64,000 nucleotides of DNA from Hippopus hippopus (lineage: Eukaryota; Mollusca; Bivalvia; Cardiida; Cardiidae): the NCBI GenBank assembly GCA_946811185.2, contig OX328098.1, positions 43,649,650 to 43,713,649 on the forward strand, in the 5' to 3' direction. Made by a program: the position numbers and the translations under genes. The notes below the pieces were generated by a model. The model searched no databases. It was not told the DNA's origin and was given only the letters and a program-made list of their open reading frames with translations. Positions 21,388-32,500 of this stretch are shown one piece after another (position 1 is the first letter of the stretch; the number at the start of each line of letters is the position of its first letter).

Positions 21388-21594
21388 CTGCAAGCACACA
21401 ATCCGACGACCTGAAAGAAAGGCCTTTTGAAAACATTGTTGGAAAAAGGAGAAAATGCTGGTAACCAGCATTTTCTCCTTTTCCCACAATGTTTTCAAAG
21501 GCAAGTTGAATCAGTTGAGCCACAGTTGAATTGTGGTCTGCAAATACTTTCAGTTTGGACGAGTCTCAATTTTTGTCGTCTGGTAAAGAGTTAA
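21388..21594. repeat. Family A MITE, adjacent second copy
   Basis: AAGCACACAATCCGACGACC start, perfect AAATGCTGGTAACCAGCATTT centre, TGTCGTCTGGTAAAGAGTTA A end. It follows the previous copy in the same orientation. Confidence 0.85.
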
Positions 21595-21955
21595 GGAAAC
21601 CTACCTAGCTATGAACTTATGAATCCAGCATTCTGATTGGCGGACCATTACAGGGGTTATGGCCCTTTGTACTTATCGAGCAAGGACGGTTTTAATTACC
21701 GATCGAAATTTTGGTCTACAGCATTAGGTATTCATCACTTCAAGGGTAATATACTAAAAAAAAAAAATCTTGCGTTTTTTCGTCGCTATTTTGTGTGTGG
21801 GTCATATCTACAGAGAATCATATCTCAGAATTTTGCCCGGAATGTGAAACATATTAATTTCCCATCTGCAAGTTATATCTGTATGTTCACAGATTACATA
21901 ACACTGTAGTATTTGTGGTTTGATGGTGTTTTCTTGGAATGACAATAATTGCGTT

Positions 21956-22099
21956 CTTTACCTCTTTACCTGTCTTTCTGTCTGTCTGTATGTCCTGTCT
22001 GTCTGTCTGTCCTGTTTATCCTGTCTGTATATATGTCCTGTCTGTCTGTCTGTCTTTCTGTATGTCCTGTCTGTCTGTCTGTCTGTCTGTCTCTCAGAC
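21956..22099. repeat. (CTGT)n microsatellite
   Basis: CTGTCTGTCTGTC runs broken by ATGTCC variants; creates Cys/Leu/Ser/Val-rich false frames. Confidence 0.95.
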
Positions 22100-22105
22100 A
22101 TCATA

Positions 22106-22322
22106 GATCAGTGCTCTGGGAAAAGGGAGTTCAATACGCCTTCATAATGCCTTATACCAGACAAGGAGTCATATAACAGTGGACCCATAAAATCCACTTT
22201 GTCGTACAAACGACTGAATCTTGCGATAGAATGGTCCTTTGACATGCAGAAGAGTTATCAAGTCATTAGTTTCGACCCAGGTCAGCCTGGGTCAGTTCAT
22301 TTTGCAGAGCACGACTCATATT
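22106..22322. repeat. Family C MITE, hairpin partly deleted
   Basis: AGTGCTCTGGGAAAAGGGAG start, CATAAAATCCACTTTGTCGT, GACCCAGGTCAGCCTGGGTC (collapsed hairpin), TTTTGCAGAGCACGACTC end. Confidence 0.75.
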
Positions 22323-22329
22323 TATTTTT

Positions 22330-22985
22330 GTCTCCTTCAAACATTTCTCAGTGTGCCATTTTGACTTGTACCAGTTATTGGTTTGCCAAAAAAACTACCG
22401 TTGTAGACTTGGTTTTACAACAACCTCTAAAAGTTCTTAAAGTATCTAATTAACAGGCATTCCGTGGGTGGGAGGAGACCGAATAACACCACTCGGTAAG
22501 CGGAATCACTCATGAGCCAGACAAAAAATCATGAATTGTATTTACAATGCATATCGGAAATGATTACCGCAGCTTGCGCGATGAGAGCGCGCGCACTCTC
22601 TGACCGATACCTGCAGACATCTCGATATATAAACGTCTGCCTGTGGAATCTCGTCTGCTATTGTCGATTCGATCTTTTTCAGAGAATAATCTAGATCTAT
22701 AAACGCCGGAAACTTCGGACGAAAATATTTGCCTGTTTATTCTGCAAATCGATATATCTAATTTACTTTCCGTGGAATAACTTATGTATGCGAAATTGCA
22801 AAATTTCGACTGAAGGTAATGACTCTATTCTACGACGAGAATTTTTGTTTAAAGCATAAACTTTATACTCGAAACGATATATTATTTCAAACACGTGAAA
22901 AATTACTAGATCTAGAATCAAATGTTATTTTCTTGCAAATAAAGCAAGTGTGAGTCTGCAAAATTATAGATTTGAATATAAATTT
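22330..22985. other. Upstream region of FABP gene; CpG-containing patch and TATA-like motif
   Basis: No repeat shared with the window. A short CpG-rich patch (GCGCGATGAGAGCGCGCGCA, about 22577-22596) is followed by GATATATAAACG near 22624-22635. It could be a distal promoter of the FABP gene if a 5' UTR intron exists, but nothing proves it. Confidence 0.3.
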
Positions 22986-22987
22986 AA

Positions 22988-23215
22988 ACTTTTACCGAAC
23001 GAGCAGTTTTTTTTTTTTTTTTAAATGTCCCGAAGAAGAAACCTGTAGAAAAACAAACCGGGAAAAGGAGAAAAGCTTGTAAGCGGCATTTTCTCCTTTC
23101 CCGGTATATATGTTAAGAACAAATCCCTTCAATTTTGGACCACAGTTAATTTGTTGTCTGCAAATGCTTTAAATTTGAACAAGTGTAAATTTTTTTCGTC
23201 TGCTAAAGAGTTAAC
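22988..23215. repeat. Family A MITE upstream of FABP start
   Basis: AACTTTTACCGAACGAGCAG start, CCGGGAAAAGGAGAAAAGCT ... TTTCTCCTTTCCCGG stem, TCGTCTGCTAAAGAGTTAAC end. It lies 244 bp before the FABP ATG. Confidence 0.8.
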
Positions 23216-23458
23216 ACAAAGCAAAGGATAACTAGAAAACGAATTAATATACAGTAAACATAGACTTTTCTAATACTTCTAGACAACATTAGGTGCACAA
23301 GGAAGATAGCATAATTCTAAGAAAGAAGACTCTATTGCTTAGTCGTAAGAACAAAAGACACAGTTCTTGTGCTGTAGTACCTGGAAATAATCGAAAAATA
23401 AGACAGATAATTCAGCCGAAAGTTCTTTTTTATTGAAAAAAAAAAAAGATAACCAGTC

Positions 23459-23537
23459 ATGTCAGGTGTTGATGCGTTTGTTGGATGTTGGAGAGAGGCG
23501 GAAAAAAGTGGATTTGACGAAATGGCGGATGCTGTAG
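23459..23537 (+). CDS. FABP exon 1
   Basis: ATG then 26 codons plus one base, donor GCTGTAG|GTATGG at 23538. Encodes the helix-turn-helix lid start with the FVGCW motif. The ATG context is AACCAGTCATGTC. The phase 1 end is completed by GC at 42891. Confidence 0.85.
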
Positions 23538-26500
23538 GTATGGATATTTTATAATGTTATTGTACTTGTAAGATAAGGTTTAATTAAAACTGGTCAAGAA
23601 CAATGTAGGGTAGCAGGCCTCTGGCGAGCTTAATAACATATTTTCTTTTGTGGACGAGTTTAATAAATTCGGAATAATATGCTGTAGTGACTTTCCTGGT
23701 CCTTGTATTTGATTCGAGCAGAGTAAGAAAATTTGATATCGCGCGAGACCGAAGGTCGAGCCAGATGTCAGAATTTTTTTGCGTGGCGAAAAGCAAATAC
23801 TAGCGCCAGGAAAGTTACTACAGCATAATATTCCTTTTATTATATACCTACACCTTTCAACAACATATTATTGCAAATTATTGACATCTTATTCGAATAC
23901 GGTAAACAAAATATCAAATAATGGTGTAGTAGCCGGTAACTTCGTTTTCATGAATGGCGGATGAATAAAATTTTGACCAATCAAATTGCAAATCAATACA
24001 TACATATTCCGAGTGTGAGTTACGTCATTATTACCTCATCATACCATATTTGGAACCGTATTTCACAGTGAGTGGATACGGGTTAAAACTGGTCAAGAAC
24101 AATGTAAGATAGCAGGCCTCTGTCGAGCTTAATAACATATTTTTTTGTGGACGAGTTTAATAAATTCGGAATATTATGCTGTAGTGACTTTCCTGGTCCA
24201 TGTATTTGATTCGAGCAGAGTAAGAAAATTTGATATCGCGCGAGACCGAAGGTCGAGCCAGATGTCAGAATTTTTTGCGTGGCGAAAAGCAAATACTAGC
24301 GCCAGGAAAGTTACTACAGCATAACATTCCTTTTATTATATACCTACACCTTTCAACGACATATTATTGCAAATTATTGACATTTTATTCGAATACGGTA
24401 AACAAAATATAGTAAACAATGGTGTAGTAGCCTATGGTGGCATATTTCTGCCACGAGATACGAGATAGCTATCATGATAATTTTAGAAAACTATCGCGAT
24501 AAATTAAAGTTTCCTGGAAATTTTATCGAGATAATGAAAAGTTTCCTGAAAAAAATATCACGATAAACTTAACATCTTAACGCAAAAATTCTCAATCATG
24601 CACGAAGCTGACATTCAAGATAAAATTATCGTGATAGTTCTATCCGTTTCTCGATATCTATAAATAGAAAATTCATCATTCGGATGAACTCGGTAGTTTT
24701 TGACTTCACAAGATTGCAGTAAATAAAATTTCAAAATCATTAACAATTGTAGCTTAATTGGTAAATTTTGACAAGACTCAAAACGATCAGAAGTCTGTAA
24801 AATCACAAAGACGACTCGAAATGCCTCCTTCAAACAACTTTAAAACCATGCAGGGAAAAGGAGAATTCATAAGGTTGAAGACGAAGATGTTCCAAAACCG
24901 TATCTAATTACCGATACCGTGAAAGTCAGTTGTGGGCACGAGAGCAAAAAAAATCATGATAACAGTTAGAATTATCGCGATATTTTTATCGTAAAAGTTT
25001 TTTATTATCTAGATAATATTTCCAGGAAACTTTGTTTTATCACAATAGTTCTCTTAAATTATCGCAATAGCTACCTCGTATCTCGCGGCAGAAATATGCC
25101 ACCATAGTAGCCAGTAAGTTCGTTTTCATGAATGGCGGATGAATAAAATTTTGACCAATCAAATTGCAAACCAATACATACATATTCCGCGTGTGAGTTA
25201 CGTCATTATTACCTCATCATACCATATTTGGAACCGTATTTCACAGTGTGTAGATACGCGTTTCTTTTTTCCGCCTTGTGTGATATTTTATCCGCGTGCG
25301 ACACGTGTATTTGAGCCGGAAAATTTTCAGGTAGACTATATAATAAAGTTTTATCTTAAATGTCAACGAACGTCAGATTCTTTTATCGCATATAATGACA
25401 GTTCACGAATTATGGGTCAGAATATGAAACACCATACATGCACACGTAAGAATTTCCATCAATAAAACAAAACTTCTCTGAAAATTGTATAAAATGATGT
25501 CACGTATGACGTCACAAAATGTTCATCTCAAACGTGTGTGAGTTAAGAATATTTGTTAAAGCTGTGTTACACTGAAAACAAAGGTAGTTTAGGTGATAAA
25601 TTTTCTCTTAACTCTTTCCTTACTGTAGACGACACCAGAAGCATTTGTGGACTGTATAGATCAAGGTCTGACTGCACAAAACGTGCAGTCTGATCTCTGA
25701 TCTACATTGTCCACCACTATATTCAAGATTATGCCCAGGGCGGTTCTTCATCTTTTAACCCAAATCACAAGTCTTCTGCAAGTGATTTCGAGTCTAATCT
25801 ACTAGTCTATTTTTTGTTGGGTAAACAGACAAGAAGTATATATTCCTTCACAATAGCCTGTTTAGAGACCCAATGTACTGTGGCCTGGGTCCAGGCGATA
25901 ATATTTTCTTAATTTCTCTTTATCACGGTTTCCACGGTTTCATAAAACAGTTTTAAAATCATTCCCAGTCTTATTCCATTATCTTCCGCTAGATGGCATT
26001 CTAAAAAAAATACACATCTATCTAATTTGGGCATTCTGGGTACAGAAGCGGACTAATTTTTCAAACCGTTACTTTGAATTTCAAAATGAAACAAACGTTT
26101 ACTCAACGAAACGCTACCTGGTGCGATTCATTCAGCTATGTTCAGCTAGCATGTAACCTATACACCGGACATTTATTAAAACGGCCCCTACAGGCTTGGG
26201 TAATAACTTTGGTATAAGCCCTACTTTCCTACTTTTCCTAAGAGTATGGGATGGGTGATGCGTCATAGCAGACAGGTCGAATCTTCGAAGAATATGACAT
26301 GCGCAGACAACGGTCTTATTCTCGAAGATTTTCTACACTTTAACGACGTATATGACATATGTTCGCACGCATCCTTCTGCGCATGTATTTTTGTCGTGGA
26401 TATTGAATCAAAAGTGCAACTATGTATTTTTTGCACATAATGGTAATACTATTGGCGCACTAAAACAAGTAGCACTTTCTTCGGGAGGTATTGGCGAAGA

Positions 26501-29500
26501 GGAAAAAATGGATCTTCGAACTGTCACCGTGAAATAATTAAAACGCTGCTGACACGGCGTTACACACCACTCAAGGAAACAAAGGCAGGAAATTAAAGCT
26601 GTGAAAGTATAGCTGTTTCCACTTTGAAAATTATTGTTGGAAAAGGAGAAAATCACTCCTATTGAGCAATTTCTCCTTTTCCTACTATGTCTGCTGAACT
26701 TGTATCCTATTTTTTTTTCTGGAAAAAATAACTTCCACAGTGACCTTCAACCTTGTATTCTGACGAAATAAGCACGGATAGGTGCCATTTTTATTTTTTC
26801 TTATTGTTTAGAATTATAAATACTATAAGTGTGGAAATTTTAAGAAAAATCGCTCCGTTAGAAAGTATGTATTTATTTAAGATTAACCCTTAATTCGGTC
26901 AAATTATCTCCCTTTTTAACTTAATGATCCATATATAACATGCATATTTGTACATTTACCATGCTCAAAACCAGGCTTTTATATATTTTTTTAGCAAAAA
27001 TATATGAATTTTCATTAAAATAATGTCTATTTGTATATTTTCCAGTAATCTTCTTGTTTAACTGACTATTAAAGAAAGACCCTTTAAGTCAAATATAAGC
27101 TGAATTTTGGAACTGTATATACCTTTTTCAAAGGCAAATTTCTCAGAAACGAGCACGGTGACGCACATCGTTTTTCACTGTTATCTCCTAGAAACATGAT
27201 GAGCTTTGTATGTGCAAAGTTTTAAAAACATCTGTCCGTTAGAAAAAATTGTAATATACGTCGTTAAATTTACACAATTTCTGATTGGCTAAACCAGATG
27301 GTTTAGCCAATCAGAAGTTGTCTTACTTTCAAATGTAGAAAATCATGTAGAATAAGACATAAAATATTCTTGAGAATGGTTGGTGAATATGGACCATGAT
27401 TGCGGTCTGTTATAGATCTTTGGCAGCTATTTGTTTATCGCTTGCGTTACTATAATTATTTTGACAAAGTAAATATGAATGATAGAAAAGGGAAAAAAAA
27501 ATGAACGGATTGGAACTCAGGCTAAGTGTACTGGTAATAATTGGCGTTCATGCATGCGTTAGAGTTATATTTTCCTGTCGTGCGCTACCAGTAATAAATT
27601 TGGCGGTGAGCGTGACCAGCATTTGTGCAGTCTGATCTTACTCGATCTTGTAGAAGTTTTAGACACATAATCCAAATGCACTAATGTACTTTACAAAATC
27701 TTTTCATCATCATTATCATTATAAGTAGTAGTTCTAGTAATAGTAGTAGTAGTACTATAGTCGGCGATATACATTCGGCAAGATGTGGGCTTCAACAACC
27801 ATTTAAATCTTATTCATGCATATATCTTTAATTAAAACCATCGAGCCTCTTATCTCTAACAATATTACGAAAACGAAAAAAAAAACGGTAAAAATGCGGG
27901 AATAACAAAAAAAAAACCGACTAGATTCTAATATCTTAATTTCGTAACATAGGTTTAAAATGCTTTCTCAGCGGGGGCGAACTCGTTTCCTAGGTGCAAA
28001 TATTTCTTTTAACTCTCTACCATACAGTTTCGCGTTTTAACGACCCTGATGAAGAAGACTTTTGAAAACATGGTGGGAAAATAAGAAAATGCTGGTAACC
28101 AGCATTTTCTTATTTTCCCACATTTTTTTTCCATAAATTGAACCACATTTTATTCATCACCTGCAGTTTCTTTGCATTTTGGACAGGTATAAAAATTTTA
28201 TCCTTTGATAAGAAGGTAACAAAGATTCAAGTGGCATCGACCGGTAAATAGGTACGAATAGTTCAACTAGAAATTGTTCTTGAAGCTTTTAGATTTGATA
28301 GAGAAAGATTTTAATTCATTTTATCTTTCTTTGCATTGTTTGATCCATGGAAGATTTAAGATAAGACTTTATTTATTAACCAAGTCTTAAGAGACCGAAG
28401 CTGGGTAACATTTTAAGGTTTTAAATAAATTAGATAAGAGTCATACTCTGTGGAAACGGGGATAAATGCATCTGAAAAAGTATCGACCCATGCCAGCCTG
28501 CGCAGTACGCGCAGGCTGACATGAGGCGAAACTTTTTGCCATTTGTAACTTTTCTGCATGAACAAGGACTATGCTACTTCGTGATACAGTCGATTATTAG
28601 ACAAAACAGATTTTATGGATCCATAATAATGTGATTGTGATGCCTTGCTTGGTATCAAGCATCACGGAGTTGGATTAAACGTAACCCCTTTTCCCAGAGC
28701 GATGTTAACAAGTATTCTGATAGGGTATGAAAATTTGAATTTTCTTGGCATCGAATTGCAGTCTTTCAATTAGTTTTTGACGCAAACCTTCTGTTGAAAC
28801 TTCCAAAGGTATATTGCCAAATATTTGCAATTTAAAAGCCCCTTTGACTGTATCGGACAATATAGATCCATTATCAGACTGCATATTCTGTCCAATCTGA
28901 TCTTTATCTACACTGTTCGCAAAAGCCCAATGAATCGTCCTTACCTCTTTAATTTTAAACCATTAACTCTGTACTAGACGACAAAAATGTAGACATGTCC
29001 AAAATGAAGGCGTTTGCAGACAACAATTTAAGTTTGGATCAAACGCTGGAATTGTCCTTGATCTGGTAGAAAATACTGTGGGAAAATGCCAGTTGCCAGC
29101 ATTTTCTCCTTTTCGCACACTGTTTTCAAAAGGCTTCTTTCTCATGGTCGTTTAAACTCGGGGTTGTGTGTAAAAGATTAATACTTTTCCCTGTCAAATT
29201 TTAAGAAAAGTCAAGTATATAGATTTTAACGCTCGTTCGCCACAACGAAAATCTTACAGTACCGGACAGTTAATATCCTAGATAATACTGCAAGTGCTGT
29301 ACAGTCTGATCTTGACCTGCACAGACCACAAAACCCCTTGAGTCTCGCATGGCAGAAGATTCGTCATAGGTTAAAATATTCTAGGAAATACCAATTATGA
29401 CTATAATGTAACCTGTCGACATGGGAATGCAGATATAGGCCATGTGTTTCAGGTTCGGTTTAACCATTAACCTGCTAATTAACCCTTTACCACACAATCC

Positions 29501-32500
29501 ACCCTTTTAACGACCCTGGAGGTGAAGGCTTTTGAAAACATTGTTGGAAAAGGGGAAAATGCTGGTAACCAGCATTTTCTCCTTTTCCCACAATGTTTTC
29601 TACCCATTCCAAGACAAAGCTCAGCATTTGATTCACATTTCTTTTGTGGTCTGCAAATGCTTTCTAATTTGAACTAGTCTAAAATTTTGTCGTGTGGTAA
29701 AGGGTTCACTTAAAAAAAAAACTTTCAAGTCGAAGGTAAACGAATCTGAATTTGGGTATTTCAAAGTCATTTTGAGGGGGAAAATTATCTTCTTAACGGA
29801 TAGTGTAGACCAAGATCAGAATGCACGACCACCGCAGTCTGATCTTGATCTACACAGTCCGCAAGAGGCCATTGAGTCGTGCTTAGCAGCCTAAGAGCTA
29901 TTCGGATATACCGAATAAACTTTTCAACTTTAAGTCTGTTATAACATGTTGACATGCTTTTCTAACAGAACAAGTCAAGATCAGACTATAAATGAATGAC
30001 AATTATCAGTTTTTGTCTAAATTTTCTTAACAAAAAACTTTCACGTGCTACCTTAAGTTTTTACAGGATGGACAAAATTTTAGACTCATTCATACTGAAG
30101 GCATTTGCAGACGAAAGCTACAATGTGGCTCAATTGATAGAATTTGTCTTTGAGTGCGTATAAAATATTGTTGGAAAAGAAAAAAAAAAAATGCTGGTTA
30201 CTTTCCTTTTCCGACGATAATTCTAAAAGTCTTCTTCAACAGAGTCGATAAAACTCGGGATTGTATGGTTAAGAGTTATGCTATCTTTGCAGAAGTCTAG
30301 GTCCAATCTGATCATTTTGTTTTATATGAGCCATGCTCTGTGAAAAGGGAGCTTAATGCATCTGCGAAAAGTATCGACCCAGGTCAGCCTGCGCAATCCG
30401 CGCAGGCTGACCTGGGCCGAAACTTTTCGTTATTGGTCAATTTTCTATATGCCCAAGGACCAGTCTATCTCATGATTACTTTGGTTGTTAAAAAAAAAGT
30501 GGATAGTATGGATCTATACTGAACCAAAAAAGAAACTTCCCCTGTGTTTAAGTGCAGATATACACAAATATGAAAATCAGGATTGAACTAGATTTATATG
30601 CATTGAAAGAGTATTTTATTGCGACTTTGTGTGAAAAAAATTATTGCTGAGGGTTTATCCAAAAGTAGTGAAATGGTAGTTAAAATGCGGAAGGGGTCGC
30701 TCACCAAAATCACAAATTAATACCGGGTATGACCACCTTCAGCATGAAGGACTGCCTGGCATCGTTGGCGTATAGAACGGATAAGTGTATTGATTTCGGC
30801 TTGTGGAATGTTGTTCCATTCCTGAATTAAGGCTTGTCTTAGCTGAATGACGTTTGACGGTGGAATAGGGCGACGTCTAACACGCTGGTCCAAATTATCC
30901 CAAAGGTGTTCAATGGGATTCAGATCAGGGCTTTTGGCAGGCCAGTCATTAATAAATGCAATGTTATTCGCCCTGAGGAAATTCACATTGTCCCTAGCTG
31001 TATGGCTTGTGGCATTATCATGCTGAAAAAGAGTGATATTGGCATTATTTTGAAACAGTGGGATAACGTGCCTCGCAAGAATTTCATCTCGGTAGCGTTG
31101 GGCATTCAATTCCCTTAGTGCGAAAGCCATGTGCAATGCCCGCCCAGACCAAGACAGAACCCCCACCCCCAAAACGATCTCGTTCAAGTACGCAACAGTC
31201 GGCATAACGTTCATTTCTCCTACGGTATACTCGAGCCCTGCCATCACCTCGATGAATGGAAAACCTGGACTCGTCAGAGAAAAGAACGCTATTCCATTGT
31301 TGTCTAAGCCAGCGTTGGTGTGTACATGCCCAATTAACACGATTTACGCGGTGACGTCGCGTCAAAACACAACCGACGTATGGACGACGTGCACGTAGCC
31401 CACCCTCGCGCAAGCGATTGCGCACAGTTTGGGCAGATATACGGTTGTTATGTGTACCAGGGGTGTTAGCAGCAGTGGCTGTGGCAGTTTGGAAGCGATT
31501 GCGCAGGTGGGTGTTCCGAATATAGCGGTCTTGGCCGCGCGTCGTGACGCGAGGACGTCCACTACGTGGTCGATCTTCCGTTCCCCTGTTGCTTGAAAAC
31601 GTTGCCTAAGGTGTCGAATAGCATGAGTAGAACACCCAATATTCATAGCAACAGCATTCATCGTCATACCAGCATGAAGCATGCCAATGGCACGTTCGCG
31701 TAAATTTTGCGGAATTCTAGGCATATCAAAAATAAAGAAAAATAAAAAGAATTTAATTTTTTTCAACGTCTTTTTCTTATTGACATGAAAGGCTATAAAA
31801 TTAGACTGAAAGGTTTCAAGAAATATACACGAATTTTACTGGTCCGTGCATGCACGTGAAAATCGCTTTCAGCGGGTTTCTTCTGCAAAATGCTTTCAAT
31901 CGAGTTAAAATTTGTTTTATCGGACACATAATCGTTCGCCCTAATATATGTAGGTCATCTGATATTTTGATTTTTTTTAATAACATTGCATTTGCACTTA
32001 AACACAGGGGAAGTTTCTTTTTTGGTTCAGTATATAAGTATGTGATGGCTTGCTTGGTACCATGGATAACGGAGATGCATGAAGCCCCCTTTTTGCCAGA
32101 GCATGGCTCATATACATTCTGACTTTACTCTGGCAAAAATGGCAAACAATGTAGAATTTCGACGACCTTGTGAAGGACGCTTCTTTAACATTGTGTGAAA
32201 AAGAAAAATACTGGTCACAATTACGGAACTGATTTACAGTTTTGCCACAGACCAGTATATACCTTGACAGGAGACTACAAAAAGGAGTGATTAACCTTTA
32301 TCACACAGGTCCGAGATTTCACGACCCTAAGGAAGAAGCCTTTTAAAAATCTTATGGGGTCAAGACCAGTATAGACTTTGACAGGAGACTGCAAAAGGGA
32401 GTGATTAACCTTTACCACACAGGTTCGAGATTTAACGACCTTGGAGAAGAAGCTTTTTGAAAACCTTGTTGGAAAAGGAAAAAATGCCGGTAATCAGCAT

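Larger units (their letters stand above)
30327..32112. repeat. Family C MITE split by the Tc1/mariner element
   Basis: Left part 30327-30516 (GAGCCATGCTCTGTGAAAAG, perfect ACCCAGGTCAGCCTGCGCAA hairpin, TATGGATCTA). Right part 32033-32112 (TATAAGTATGTGATGGCTTG to GCCAGAGCATGGCTCA). Together they rebuild one C element like 6740-7002. Confidence 0.9.
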
